Below, piece by piece: positions 39,603-50,200 of a stretch of DNA of 64,000 nt. The position numbers and the translations under genes were made by a program. A model generated the notes under the pieces. That model saw nothing but the letters and a program-made list of their open reading frames with translations, was not told where the DNA came from and ran no database searches. How positions within the stretch are numbered: the first letter of the stretch is position 1; every line of letters starts with the position of its first letter. This DNA is from Solimonas sp. K1W22B-7 (GTDB lineage Bacteria; Pseudomonadota; Gammaproteobacteria; Nevskiales; Nevskiaceae): NCBI RefSeq assembly GCF_003428335.1, contig NZ_CP031704.1, positions 2,666,001 to 2,730,000 of the forward strand. The letters run 5' to 3'.

Positions 39603-42600
39603 CTACTCGGCCGGCTCGATCACCAGCAGCAGATCCTTGGCCTCGATGCGCGTGCCCTTGGGCGTAACCACTTCCTTCACCGTACCGGCGAAGGGCGCCG
39701 TCAGCAGCGTTTCCATCTTCATCGCCTCGATCGCCAGCAGCGGGTCGCCCAGCTCCACCTTCTGGCCGTCCTTCACCGCCACACTGACCACCACGCCCGG
39801 CATCGGCGCGGCGATGTGGCTGGTCTGGCCGATTTCGGCACGGCGGCGCTGCTTGGCGGCGCCGGCATGAGTGCGCTCAGTGACGCTGACCACGCGCTGC
39901 TGGCCGTTGAGTTCGAAGAACACCTTGCGCTCGCCGTTCTCGTTGGCGGCGCTGGTGGTGACGAAACGGATCACCAGGGTCTTGCCCTTCTGCAGATCGA
40001 CGCTCAGTTCCTCGTGCTCGCCCAGGCCGTAGAAGAACTGCTGGCTGGGCAGCTGGCTGAGATCGCCGTAGTTCTTGCGGTGCTGCGCGTACTCGGTGAA
40101 GACCTTGGGGTACATCAGCCAGGAGGCGACGTCCGTCTCGCTGACGCTGGCGGTGCCGAGCACGGCCGCGGTTTCCTTGCGCGCGGCGTCCAGATCCTGC
40201 GGCGGCAGCTGCGCGCCGGGACGTGCGGTGCTGGCCGCGGCACCCTTGAGGATCTTCTTCTGCAGCGCCGCCGGCCAGCCACCGGGCGGCTGGCCCAGTT
40301 CGCCGCGGAACAGTTCCACCACCGACTCCGGGAAGGCGATGTCCTTGGCGGGGTCGGCGACATCGGCCGCCGTGAGGCCCGAGCTGATCATGTACAGCGC
40401 CATGTCGCCGACCACCTTGGAGGTGGGCGTGACCTTGACGATGTCGCCGAACAGTTCGTTGACCTGGGCATAGGCCTCGGCCACTTCCGGCCAGCGCTGT
40501 TCCACGCCCATCGAGCGCGCCTGCTCGCGCAGGTTGGTGTACTGGCCGCCGGGCATGGCATGGCGGTAGACGTCGGCCGTGCCGCTGCGGATTTCGCTTT
40601 CGAAAGCGCCGTAGGTCTGGCGCACCACTTCCCAGTAGCGCGAGACCTCGCGCAGGGCCTGCGTGTCCAGGCCCGGATCGCGCGCGCCATCCTTCAGCGA
40701 GGCGACGATGGATTCCAGGTTGGGCTGCGAGGTCAGGCCACTCCAGGAGCCGATGGCGCCGTCGACCGCGTCGCAGCCGGCTTCGGCCGCCGCCAGCACG
40801 CTGGCGGCGCTGATGCCGCTGGTGTCATGGGTGTGGAAGTGGATCGGCAGCGCGGTTTCCTGGCGCAGCGTCTTCACCAGCAGCCGGATCGCATCCGGAC
40901 GGCAGACGCCGGCCATGTCCTTGATACCGAGGATATGGGCGCCCGCGGCCTCCAGTTCCTTGGCCATGCTGACGTAGTACTGGAGGTCGTACTTGTTGCG
41001 GCCCTTCGACATCAGGTCGCCGGTGTAGCAGATCGCAGCCTCGGCCAGGGTGCCGGTCTCACGCACCGCGTCGATCGCCACGCGCATGTTCTCGACCCAG
41101 TTCAGCGAGTCGAAGATGCGGAACACGTCGATGCCTTCCTGGGCGGCCTGCGCGACGAAGTGACGCACCACGTTGTCCGGGTAGTTCTTGTAGCCCACCG
41201 CGTTGGAGGCGCGCAGCAGCATCTGCAGCAGCATGTTGGGCATGCGGCTGCGCAGCTCGCGCAGGCGTGCCCAGGGGTCCTCGTGCAGGAAGCGCATCGC
41301 CACGTCGAAGGTCGCGCCGCCCCAGCATTCCAGCGACAGCAGTTGCGGCAGCAGGCGCGAGTAGTACGGCGCGATGCGCAGCATGTCGTGGGTGCGCATG
41401 CGCGTGGCGATCAGCGACTGGTGCGCGTCGCGCATCGTCGTGTCGGTGAGCAATACCTGCGGCTGCTCGCGCAGCCATTGGGCAAAGCCCTCGGCACCGA
41501 GCTGCTGCAGGCGCTGGCGGTTGCCGTCGGGGATCTCGCCCGGCAGCGCCCTGGGCAGCGGCGCCACCGGCATGCTGGACGGCCGCACGCGGCTGCGCAC
41601 CTCGGGCTGGCCGTTGACGATGACGTCGCCCAGGTAGCTCAGCAGCTTGGTGGCGCGGTCCTGGCGTTCCGGGAACTTGAACAGGTCCGGCGTCTCGTCG
41701 ATGAAGCGCGTGGTGCACTCGCCCGACTTGAACAGCGGGTGCGCAATGACGTTCTCGAGGAACTGCAGGTTGGTCGACAGGCCGCGGATGCGGAACTCGC
41801 GCAGCGCGCGGTCCATGCGGCGGATCGCCTCGTCGGACTCGGCGCCCCAGGCGGTGACCTTGACCAGCAGCGAGTCGTAGGCCGTGCCGATGACGGCGCC
41901 GGAATAAGCCGTGCCGCCGTCGAGGCGGATGCCGAAGCCGGCCGGGCTGCGATAGGCCAGCAGGCGGCCATAGTCCGGCAGGAAGCCGTTCTGCGGGTTC
42001 TCGGTGGTGACGCGGCACTGCAGGGCATGGCCACTGAGGCGGATCTGGTCCTGCGGCGGCACGCCGGAGGCCGGCGTGCCCAGCCTGGCCCCGCCCGCCA
42101 CCAGGATCTGCGCCTTGACCAGGTCCACGCCGGTGACCTGCTCGGTCACGGTGTGCTCCACCTGGATGCGCGGATTGACCTCGATGAAATAGAAGTTGTT
42201 GCTGTCGCGGTCGAACAGGAACTCCACCGTGCCGGCATTGCTGTACTGCGCGGCGCGGCCGATGGCCAGCGCGGCATCGCAGATCGCGACGCGTCGGGCC
42301 GGGTCGTTCTCGAGATACGGCGCCGGGGCACGCTCCACCACCTTCTGGTGGCGGCGCTGCACCGAGCAGTCGCGCTCGTAGAGATGCACCAGGCCGCCGT
42401 GGCGGTCGCCCAGGATCTGCACCTCGACGTGGCTGGCGCGGCGGATCAGCTTCTCGAGGTAGACCTCGTCGTTGCCGAACGCGGCCCCGGCTTCGCGGCG
42501 GGCGGCGTTGACCGAGGAGATCAGGTCGGCCTCGGTCTCGATGACGCGCATGCCGCGGCCACCGCCACCCCAGCTGGCCTTGCACATGAACGGGTAGCCG

Positions 42601-43070
42601 ACGCTCGCCGCCAGCTTGACGATCGCCGCGTCGTCCTTGGGCAGCGGGCCGGTGGCCGGGATGGTGGGCACGCCGGCCGCGTCGGCCAGCTGCTTGGCGG
42701 CCACCTTGTTGCCCAGGCGGCGCATGGCCTCGGGCGAGGGACCGACGAAAACGATGCCGTCGCGGGCGCATGCCTCGGCGAAGTCCGGATTTTCAGACAG
42801 GAAGCCGTAGCCCGGGTGGATCGCGTCCACGCCCGCCTCGCGGGCCACCGCCAGGATGCCCTCGATATCCAGGTAGGCCGCCAGCGGCTTGCCCGCCTGC
42901 CCCACCCGGAAGCTCTGGTCCGCCTTGAAGCGGTGCAGGGCAAAGCGATCCTCCTCGGAGTAGATCGCAACGGTCTCGATGCCCAGCTCCGCCGAAGCCC
43001 GCATGACGCGGATGGCGATTTCGCCACGATTGGCGACGAGCAGGCGCTTGAAAGGCCGGGTGTGTGGCAT
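39603..43070 (-). CDS. pyc: Pyruvate carboxylase, single-chain
   Basis: Biotin enzyme converting pyruvate and bicarbonate to oxaloacetate with ATP, refilling the TCA cycle. The 1155-residue chain has all domains. Biotin carboxylase spans residues 1 to about 455 (LLVANRGEIAIRVMR, the ATP loop KASWGGGGRGMR, and EVNPRIQVEHTVTEQ). The carboxyltransferase spans about 530-810 (LTDTTMRDAHQSL, FDVAMRFL, HFHTHDTSG). The allosteric region and biotinyl domain follow, with EAMKMET carrying the biotin Lys at about 1118. The ATG at 43070 gives the usual PFKRLLVANRGE start. It stands alone between DUF72 and the branched-acyl oxidation cluster. Confidence 0.96.
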   Translation of the reverse strand: MPHTRPFKRLLVANRGEIAIRVMRASAELGIETVAIYSEEDRFALHRFKADQSFRVGQAGKPLAAYLDIEGILAVAREAGVDAIHPGYGFLSENPDFAEACARDGIVFVGPSPEAMRRLGNKVAAKQLADAAGVPTIPATGPLPKDDAAIVKLAASVGYPFMCKASWGGGGRGMRVIETEADLISSVNAARREAGAAFGNDEVYLEKLIRRASHVEVQILGDRHGGLVHLYERDCSVQRRHQKVVERAPAPYLENDPARRVAICDAALAIGRAAQYSNAGTVEFLFDRDSNNFYFIEVNPRIQVEHTVTEQVTGVDLVKAQILVAGGARLGTPASGVPPQDQIRLSGHALQCRVTTENPQNGFLPDYGRLLAYRSPAGFGIRLDGGTAYSGAVIGTAYDSLLVKVTAWGAESDEAIRRMDRALREFRIRGLSTNLQFLENVIAHPLFKSGECTTRFIDETPDLFKFPERQDRATKLLSYLGDVIVNGQPEVRSRVRPSSMPVAPLPRALPGEIPDGNRQRLQQLGAEGFAQWLREQPQVLLTDTTMRDAHQSLIATRMRTHDMLRIAPYYSRLLPQLLSLECWGGATFDVAMRFLHEDPWARLRELRSRMPNMLLQMLLRASNAVGYKNYPDNVVRHFVAQAAQEGIDVFRIFDSLNWVENMRVAIDAVRETGTLAEAAICYTGDLMSKGRNKYDLQYYVSMAKELEAAGAHILGIKDMAGVCRPDAIRLLVKTLRQETALPIHFHTHDTSGISAASVLAAAEAGCDAVDGAIGSWSGLTSQPNLESIVASLKDGARDPGLDTQALREVSRYWEVVRQTYGAFESEIRSGTADVYRHAMPGGQYTNLREQARSMGVEQRWPEVAEAYAQVNELFGDIVKVTPTSKVVGDMALYMISSGLTAADVADPAKDIAFPESVVELFRGELGQPPGGWPAALQKKILKGAAASTARPGAQLPPQDLDAARKETAAVLGTASVSETDVASWLMYPKVFTEYAQHRKNYGDLSQLPSQQFFYGLGEHEELSVDLQKGKTLVIRFVTTSAANENGERKVFFELNGQQRVVSVTERTHAGAAKQRRRAEIGQTSHIAAPMPGVVVSVAVKDGQKVELGDPLLAIEAMKMETLLTAPFAGTVKEVVTPKGTRIEAKDLLLVIEPAE

Positions 43071-43184
43071 GGCTGGATTATCCTTCTGGGTAACCGTGGA
43101 AGCATAAACAGCTTCCGTGCCACGTGCCCCACCCGTAGGGATGGAGCGGGCCGCCAAAATGGCGGCCCGCCCTAAAACCAGGGT

Positions 43185-44279
43185 TTAGCGCCCCAGGATT
43201 TCCTTGTTGTGTTCGCCCAGCCTGGGGCTGGCGCCGTTGATCGTCCTGGCATGGCTGAACTGGATCGGGTTGGCGAACACCGGCTTGCCGTTTTGCTGCT
43301 GCACGATGCCGCGGGCCTGGACCTGCGGGTTGGCCAGCACCTCGTCCATGTCCAGGATGCCGGAGATGCAGGTGTCGCCGTCGGCCAGCAGGGCCTCCCA
43401 CTCGTCGCGGGTCCTGGACTTGAACAGCTCCGCCAGGGCCTGGCGCAGCGGCTCGCCCTTGGGACCGACGGCGAACGGCAGCTTCAGCAGGTCGGGCCGG
43501 CCGGCCATCTGGCAGACGTTGGCGAAGAACTTGTATTCCAGCGCGCCGCAGGCGATGTGGCGGCCGTCGGCGGTTTCGTAGATGCGGTAGTTGGGGGTAC
43601 CGCCGGACAGGATGTCGCCGCCGCGCGGCGCGGGCTTGCCGGTGGAGCGCATGCCTGCCAGGGTCAGTACCTGCAGGGCCAGGGTGCCGTCGAGCATCGC
43701 CACGTCGACGAAGCTGCCCTGTCCCGAGGCGCGGGCGCCGATCACGGCGGCCAGGATGCCGATGACGCAGGTCAGCGCGCCGCCGGCCAGATCGGCAACC
43801 TGGAAGTTGCCCACCGACGGAGCATCGCCGGCGGCGCCGGTCTGGCCCAGTTCGCCGGCGTAGCCGCGGTAGTTCATGTCATGGCCGGGACGGTTGCGGT
43901 ACGGGCCGGTGTGGCCGTAGCCGGTCAGCGCGGCGAACACCAGCTTCGGGTTGATCGCGCGCAGGGTCTCGTAGTCGCAGCCCAGCTTGCCCATCACATC
44001 CGGACGGAAGGACTCGATCACCACGTCGGCGCTCTTCACCAGCTCCTTGAACGCGTTCTGGTCCTCGACCTTGCGCAGGTCCAGGGTCACCGACTTCTTG
44101 CCGCCGTTGACCACCTCGAACATCTCCGGCGTCAGGCGCGCGTAGTCGCCGCCGTTCGGTTCCTCGATCTTGATCACCTCGGCACCGAGCTGGGCCAGGT
44201 AGAGCGTGGCGAAGGGGCCTGGCAGCAGGCGCGACAGGTCGAGCACGCGGATACCGGCCAGCAGGGGATTCAGCGACAT
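43185..44279 (-). CDS. Family III CoA-transferase, alpha-methylacyl-CoA racemase-like
   Basis: A 364-residue CaiB/BaiF-family enzyme. Family marks are VLDLSRLLPGPFATLYLAQLG at the N-terminus, VIKIEEPNGGD, and ADVVIESFRPDVM. The pair GHDMNYRGYAG (His) and VADLAGGAL (Asp), about 25 residues apart, copies the His/Asp proton-transfer pair of alpha-methylacyl-CoA racemases more than the single Asp of CoA-transferases. Racemases invert the 2-methyl centre so that branched or sterol side-chain acyl-CoAs can be dehydrogenated. This fits the SCP2, SCPx and MFE-2-like genes just upstream. It is the last gene of that presumed operon. Confidence 0.85.
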   Translation of the reverse strand: MSLNPLLAGIRVLDLSRLLPGPFATLYLAQLGAEVIKIEEPNGGDYARLTPEMFEVVNGGKKSVTLDLRKVEDQNAFKELVKSADVVIESFRPDVMGKLGCDYETLRAINPKLVFAALTGYGHTGPYRNRPGHDMNYRGYAGELGQTGAAGDAPSVGNFQVADLAGGALTCVIGILAAVIGARASGQGSFVDVAMLDGTLALQVLTLAGMRSTGKPAPRGGDILSGGTPNYRIYETADGRHIACGALEYKFFANVCQMAGRPDLLKLPFAVGPKGEPLRQALAELFKSRTRDEWEALLADGDTCISGILDMDEVLANPQVQARGIVQQQNGKPVFANPIQFSHARTINGASPRLGEHNKEILGR

Positions 44280-44390
44280 GGGAACTCCGATGAGATTGCT
44301 TGTTTGAGAATTCTAGGAAACAGGACGGATGTTCGCATCGTTAGCCCGGGACCCGCGCCACCCTTGAAGCCCCCTGCATGGGGCGCTCCC

Positions 44391-45569
44391 TCAGTAGCCA
44401 TCGAGTCCGCAGTGCCGGTCCATGAAGACCTTCATGCGGCGCAGGTACCTGCCCTGGTTCAGGTGCAGCAGGTGGTTGCCGGGGAACCAGTGCAGGTGGC
44501 TGCCCTGGAAGTGATCGTGCAGCAGGCGCACATGGCGCGGCGGCGTGAAGCGGTCCCCCGCCCCGCCGATCACCAGCACCTTGTCGCCTTCGATCTTCGG
44601 CGGGTAGCTCAGCGGGTTGTGCACCGCCAGCGCATGGCGCAGCTGCGCCAGGCTGATGCCGGCGCGCTCCAGCGTCATCGCCATCAGGGTACCGGTCGGC
44701 TGCCATTCGCGCGCGATGTCGACGATGCTGGCCACCGGGGAATTGGGAATGCAGAAAGCCAGGCGCGGATCGACCGTGGCCAGCAGCGCCGAGGTATAGC
44801 CGCCCAGCGACAGGCCGGACACACCCATCTTCGGGACGCCACGGCGTTCGAGGAAATCCAGCAGCACGCGCAGGTCGCGTATCGCATGGACGATGGCCTC
44901 GTTGAAGCAGGGCAGCCCGTTGGCGAACAGGCCGTAGCCACTGAACCAGTCGCCCTTCTCCACGCGGTAGCCGTGGAAAGGCATGGTGTACAGCAGCACG
45001 TCGTAGCCCTGCTTGTAGAACCAGCGCAGCGAGAACATCTGCGCGTTGAGCCAGTAGGCGTCGGCGCCGAAGCCATGCACCATCACCAGCGTCGGCCGCG
45101 GCGCGCCGCGGTGGAACCAGTACTGCGCATAGGCGTCGCGATTGCGGAAGCTGCGCGCGTAGACCTGCGCCAGTTCCGGGTTCAGCGGCTGGTGGCCGCT
45201 GTCGAAGCGCAGCAGCCGGTAGTTGACGCCAAAGGGGCGATACGAAAACACGCGCGGCCTGAGCTGCTCGACGTGGATGCCCTTGCGCGAGCGCCCGAAC
45301 ACCGCCTCGCTGTCGCCGGTATCGGCCAGCGCCTCGTGCGCTTGCATCTGGCGCATCTGCTGGTGGATGCGCTCCGGCGTCAGGAAGCCACGGCCCAGGG
45401 CTGCGGTCACGGCGACGCCCAGCACGGAGCGCAGCACCCGGTCGATGGCGGCGGTGGTCGCCACCTTCACACGGTGCTCCGCGTCCAGCTCGGTGCCGTC
45501 CGCCTGCCGGAAGAAATCCTCCGGCAGGCGTTGCCACCAGGCGCCTGCCGCGGTGGCCTGCTCCGGCAT
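44391..45569 (-). CDS. Alpha/beta hydrolase
   Basis: A 392-residue alpha/beta-hydrolase fold protein. The oxyanion HG motif appears as TLVMVHGFGADAYWL near residue 160. The nucleophile elbow is GLSLGGYTSALLA near residue 255 with Ser. A late Asp (GGAGDRFTPP) and His (FPGNHLLHL) complete the likely triad. The N-terminal 110 residues are helical and may bind a lipid substrate. The start overlaps the SCP2 gene stop by one base. The context suggests a thioesterase or ester hydrolase acting on sterol or branched acyl substrates, which is inference. Confidence 0.82.
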   Translation of the reverse strand: MPEQATAAGAWWQRLPEDFFRQADGTELDAEHRVKVATTAAIDRVLRSVLGVAVTAALGRGFLTPERIHQQMRQMQAHEALADTGDSEAVFGRSRKGIHVEQLRPRVFSYRPFGVNYRLLRFDSGHQPLNPELAQVYARSFRNRDAYAQYWFHRGAPRPTLVMVHGFGADAYWLNAQMFSLRWFYKQGYDVLLYTMPFHGYRVEKGDWFSGYGLFANGLPCFNEAIVHAIRDLRVLLDFLERRGVPKMGVSGLSLGGYTSALLATVDPRLAFCIPNSPVASIVDIAREWQPTGTLMAMTLERAGISLAQLRHALAVHNPLSYPPKIEGDKVLVIGGAGDRFTPPRHVRLLHDHFQGSHLHWFPGNHLLHLNQGRYLRRMKVFMDRHCGLDGY

Positions 45570-45886
45570 CAGGCCAGCTTCGAGGCGTCGAAGAAATTGC
45601 CCATGCGCTGGGCCAGCATCAGGTCGCCGTCGACCTGCAGCTTGCCGGTCATGAAGGCGGTCATGCCGTTCAGCTCCCCCTTCAGCAGGGCGACCAGATC
45701 GTCGTCTTCCATGGTCACGGCCAGGTCGGAGGCGGCGGCAGTGCCCTCCACCACGGTGCAGCCGCCGTCCTTGATCAGGACATGGGCCGGCGTGGAGATG
45801 TTGAACTGGATCGTGCAGTTGGCACCGGCGGCGGCATCGGCATTGAAGGCAGCGGGCAGCTTCTTGAGGAACGCGGAGGCGCTCAT
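45569..45886 (-). CDS. SCP2 sterol-binding domain protein
   Basis: A 105-residue single-domain protein of the SCP2 fold, which holds lipids or acyl-CoAs in a hydrophobic tunnel. The pattern is typical: CTIQFNISTPAHVLIKDG, then DLAVTMEDDDLVALLKGELNG, MTAFMTGKLQVDGDLMLAQRM and a short helix. It is encoded just before the alpha/beta hydrolase with a TGATG overlap and after the SCPx-type thiolase, as if it were the detached C-terminal half of eukaryotic SCPx. Confidence 0.9.
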   Translation of the reverse strand: MSASAFLKKLPAAFNADAAAGANCTIQFNISTPAHVLIKDGGCTVVEGTAAASDLAVTMEDDDLVALLKGELNGMTAFMTGKLQVDGDLMLAQRMGNFFDASKLA

Positions 45887-45968
45887 GGGGGTACTCCTGG
45901 TGGGTAAAAGGTACGGGACGGCGGGGCCGGCTGGCCCCTGCCGTCCGGGAGGGGTGGGAGGAGAAAAT

Positions 45969-47150
45969 CTAGTCCCTGCGGTACATGGTGACGACGCAGG
46001 CGCCGCCCAGGCCGAGGTTGTGCTGCAGGGCGATGTTGGCGCCCTGCACCTGGCGTGCGTCGGCGGTGCCGCGCAGCTGCCACACCAGCTCGGTGCACTG
46101 GGCCAGGCCGGTGGCGCCCAGCGGGTGGCCCTTGGACAGCAGGCCGCCCGAAGGATTGGTCACGACCTTGCCGCCGTAGGTGTTGTCGCCATCCCAGATG
46201 AACTTTTCGGCGCCGCCCTCGGGACAAAGTCCCAGGCCTTCATAGGTCAGCAGTTCGTTGGCCGTGAAGCAGTCGTGCAGCTCGACCACCTTGATGTCCT
46301 TGGGGCCGATGCCCGAGGCCTCGTAAACCTGGCGGGCGGCCTCCTTGGTCATGTCATAGCCGACCATCTTGATCATGCTGCGCTCGTCGAAGCTGCTGGC
46401 ATAGTCGGTGGTCATCGACTGTGCGGCGATATAAACGGGGTTGCTGATGCCATGCTTCCTGGCGAACTCGTCCGAGCAGAGGATCGCCGCGCCGCCGCCG
46501 CAGGTCGGCGGGCAGCACTGGAGGCGGGTCAGCGGGTCGAACACCTCCGGCGAAGCCATGATCTCGGCCAGGCTCGCCTTCTCGTTGAACAGCGCATAGG
46601 GATTGCGGCTGGCGTGGTTGCGGGCCTTCTCGGAGATCTTGCCGAAGGTTTCCTTCTTGGTGCCGTGCTGGAAGCGGTATTCGCGACCGGCACCGCCGAA
46701 CATCTGCGCGGCCGGCGGGGCAGCACTCATGCCCTGCACTTCGATCATCACCTGGGCGTGGCGGCCCATCGGCGGTTCGCGATCGTCGAACTTGTTGCCC
46801 AGCGCGCCCTTCTCCATCTTCTCGAAGCCCAGCGCCAGCACGCACTCGGCGGCGCCGCTCTCGATGGCCTGGCGCGCCAGCCAGAGCGCGGTGGAACCGG
46901 TCGAGCAATTGTTGTTGACGTTGACCACCGGGATGCCGGTCAGGCCCAGTTCATAGACCGCACGCTGGCCGCAGGTGGAGTCACCGTAGACGTAGCCGAC
47001 GTAGGCCTGCTGGACTTCCTTGTAATCGATGCCGGCATCGGCCAGCGCCTTCTGGCCGGCCTCCCTGGCCATCTCGTAGTACTCGGGGCTGGCGCCGGGC
47101 TTGGCGAACTTGGTCATGCCCACACCGATGACGTTGACGCGACGTTTCAT
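45969..47150 (-). CDS. SCPx-type thiolase (lipid-transfer protein/acetyl-CoA acyltransferase)
   Basis: A 393-residue thiolase of the SCPx subfamily, which cleaves 3-oxoacyl-CoAs with 2-methyl branches. The acyl-accepting Cys is in [13 protein letters not shown] near residue 91. Other marks are [14 protein letters not shown] near residue 290 and [17 protein letters not shown] near residue 345, whose His activates CoA. The second Cys position, [10 protein letters not shown], is near the C-terminus. The gene lies between SCP2 and the MFE-2-like gene, matching the order of action in branched-chain oxidation. Two short hairpins separate it from the MFE-2-like gene. Confidence 0.92.
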   Translation of the reverse strand: MKRRVNVIGVGMTKFAKPGASPEYYEMAREAGQKALADAGIDYKEVQQAYVGYVYGDSTCGQRAVYELGLTGIPVVNVNNNCSTGSTALWLARQAIESGAAECVLALGFEKMEKGALGNKFDDREPPMGRHAQVMIEVQGMSAAPPAAQMFGGAGREYRFQHGTKKETFGKISEKARNHASRNPYALFNEKASLAEIMASPEVFDPLTRLQCCPPTCGGGAAILCSDEFARKHGISNPVYIAAQSMTTDYASSFDERSMIKMVGYDMTKEAARQVYEASGIGPKDIKVVELHDCFTANELLTYEGLGLCPEGGAEKFIWDGDNTYGGKVVTNPSGGLLSKGHPLGATGLAQCTELVWQLRGTADARQVQGANIALQHNLGLGGACVVTMYRRD

Positions 47151-47174
47151 TTGAGTCTCCTTGTTTTCTGGTCT

Positions 47175-47281
47175 CCTCTCTCCCGCCTGCGGGAGAGAGG
47201 CCGGGAGAGAGGGGTTCTGTAACTCGTGAGTGCGCTACAGAAACCCTCTCCCCCACCCCTCTCCCGCAAGCGGGAGAGGGG
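47175..47281. repeat. Pair of CTCTCCCGC-type palindromes
   Basis: Two 26-bp palindromes, CCTCTCTCCCGC-armed at 47175-47200 and CCCCTCTCCCGC-armed at 47256-47281, sit in the 146-bp gap between the thiolase and MFE-2-like genes. The second matches the one at 38397-38422 except for the two central loop bases. They may attenuate or stabilise the message. Confidence 0.75.
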
Positions 47282-47296
47282 AGCGTGGTTGATAGA

Positions 47297-50200
47297 TCAA
47301 ATCAGCTTGTCGAGCACCGCCAGCTCCTGCGCCAGCTTCACGTCGCCGTCGACGCGCAGCTTGCCGCGCTGGAACAGGTCGCGCACCTGGGCCTCGCCCT
47401 TGACCAGGGCCACCAGGTCCTCGTCGGCGATGCCGAACACGGCATGGGCTTCGCCTGCCGCACCCTGCTCCAGCTTGGGCGCCTTGCCGGACAGGTCCAG
47501 CAGCCAGCTGGCCTCGGGGTTCTTCAGGTTGAAGCGGATGACCTGGCCCTTGAGGCCGTTGACCGCCTTCGGGTCGGCACCGATACGCTGCTGCAGGGCG
47601 GCGAAGATCTCCGCGCCACGGCCGGCCTTCGCGGCGGCGGGAGCGGCCGCGGCCGCCTTGGGCGCAGCCGCTGCACCGCCGGCGCCGCGTGCCTTCACGG
47701 CATCCGCCAGCAGCTTCGGATCCAGCTTCTGCAGGAAGCCGAGCTTCTGCGAGGCCATGACGTTGCCGCTGACCTTCATCTTGCCGCCGAAGTACAGCTT
47801 GTTGGGGTCGGCCTTGCCGGTGGACATGGCGATGAAATCCTCATCGCTCAGCTCCAGCGTGACGTCCGGATTGGCGGCGTCGCCCGGGTTGACCGTGCCG
47901 TCGCCGGCCTTCATGTCCAGGTGCCAGCTGCTGTCCGGGCCCGTGAGCCTGAACTGGAACACCGTCTTGACCTGGTCGCCCAGGCCCTTGGTCGCGGCCA
48001 GGTGCTTGCCTATGGCGGCAAAGATGTCCGCCGAGGTCGGGCCGCTGGGCGCAGCCGCTGCAGGAGCCGCGGCCGGCGCGGCACCGGCGCGGGACTTCAG
48101 CACTTCTTCCAGCAGCTTCGGATCGAGCTTCTGCAGGAACCCAAGCTTCTGCGAGGCCATGACGTTGCCGCTGACCTTCATCTTGCCGCCGAAGTACAGC
48201 TTGTTGGGGTCCGCCTTGCCGGTGGACATGGCGACGAAGTCTTCCTCGCTCAGCTCCAGGGTGACGTCCGCCGCCGCGGCGCTGCCCGGGTTGACCGTGC
48301 CGTCGCCCGACTTCATGTCGAGAGTCCAGCTGGCATCCGGCGACTTGATGTTGAACTGGAACACCGTCTTGACCTGGTCGCCCAGGCCCTTGGTCGCGGC
48401 CAGGTGCTTGCCGATGGCGGCGAAGATGTCGGCCGAGGTCGGTCCGGCCGGAGCAGCGATCGCGGCCGCGGCGGCGGCGGCCTTGGCCACGGCCTTGCGC
48501 TGCGGAATCTGCGCGTACAGCTCCACCGCGGCACTCTTGATCACGACCTTGTCGCGCTCCTTGACCTTGGTCTCGAAGATCACGCGCGTGTCCGATTCCT
48601 TCCACATGCGCGTCACCAGGGTCTCGCCCGGGAACACACTCTCGGCGAAGCGCACCTTGATGCTCTTGAAGCGGCGCGGATCGTTGTCGAGGAAGGCCTT
48701 GATGACATGGCGGCCGACGTGGCCATAGGTGCAGAGGCCGTGCAGGATCGGCTTGTCGAAACCGAAGGCCTTTGCAAAGGCCGGGTCGGCATGCAGCGGG
48801 TTCCAGTCGCCGGACAGGCGGTACAGCAGCGCCTGGTTGGCGTCGGTCTTCTCCTCGATCACCGCATCCGGCTCGCGCGCCGGCGGCACGTTGATCTCTT
48901 CCGAGGAGCCGCGTTCGCCGCCCCAACCGCCCGCACCGCGGACGAAGGTGGTGATCTCGTTGTAGGCGATCTCCTCGCCGGTCTCGTCGGTGGTCGATAC
49001 CGACATGATGACCACGGCGTGCGGCGCCTTGTCGTAAGCGGCCTTGAACTTGAAGGTGTTCTTCAGCTTGCCCTTGGGCGGCAGCGGGTACTTGAGCTCG
49101 GTGTACTGCTCCCCGTGCAGCACGCGGTCGAAGCCGAAGTTGAAACCCTGGATCGGCTGCTTGCCCTCCTTGGCCAGCGCCAGCATGGCGTTCATCGGCG
49201 GCATCACGGCGTAGGTCGGCAGCGCGTAGAACTTGTCGCCCTTCAGCTCGTAGACGTAGGACAGCTCCTTGTCGTCGAGCGGGTTGTTGGCGGCGCCCAC
49301 GCCCAGGGCGTAGATCGACAGGTCGCGCTGGTCGTAGGACGACTCCAGCGTCACTTCCGACTTCGAAGCCTGGTCCAGGTCGATGAACTCGTTGCCGCCC
49401 AGCGACTTCGAGTTCATGTTGCCCAGCAGCGGCGCCATCGACTCGTTGATGTTGGTCGGGTACTCGCCGTCCTTGAAGTCGGTGACCTTGCCCCAGTTCT
49501 TCGCCACTTCCTCCGGGCCGAAACCACGGCCGAGCTTGAAGGAATGGCCGCGCGTGCGCTCCCAGCGCAGTTTGGCGTGGTAGCCGGCGCCGACCTCGAA
49601 CAGGCCGCCGGTCTCCTTGCAGTCCTCATGGCAGAGCCAGCCGACCAGCGGGCTGACGTACTCGGGCTTGAGCGCGTCGAGCAGTTCCGGCGGCAGTACC
49701 GTCTCGGTCAGTCGCGAACCCGCGATCGGAGCGATGGTGTTGACGTGGACGTTCTTGGAACGGCCTTCCTGCGCCAGGGTGTTGGCCAGGCCCACCAGCG
49801 CCAGCTTGGCCGCCGAGTAATTGGCCTGGCCGAAGTTGCCGTAGATGCCGGCGGCGGAGGTGGTCATCACGATGCGGCCGTAGCCCTTGTCGCGCATGAT
49901 CGGCCAGGCCGCGTGCGACACCGCGAAGGAACCGTTGAGATGCACGCGCACGATCAGGTTCCAGTCGTCCACGCTCATCTTGTGGAAACTGACGTCGCGC
50001 AGGATGCCGGCATTGTTGATGACGATGTCGACCGTGCCGAAGGCGTCGACCGCCGTCTTGACGATGCTGGCGCCGTCCTCGACCGAGTCGTAGTTGGCGA
50101 CGGCGTCGCCGCCCAGCGCCTTGATTTCCTCGACCACCTTGTCGGCCGCCGCGGAGGACTTGCCGCCGCCATGGATGTTGCCGCCGAGGTCGTTGACCAC

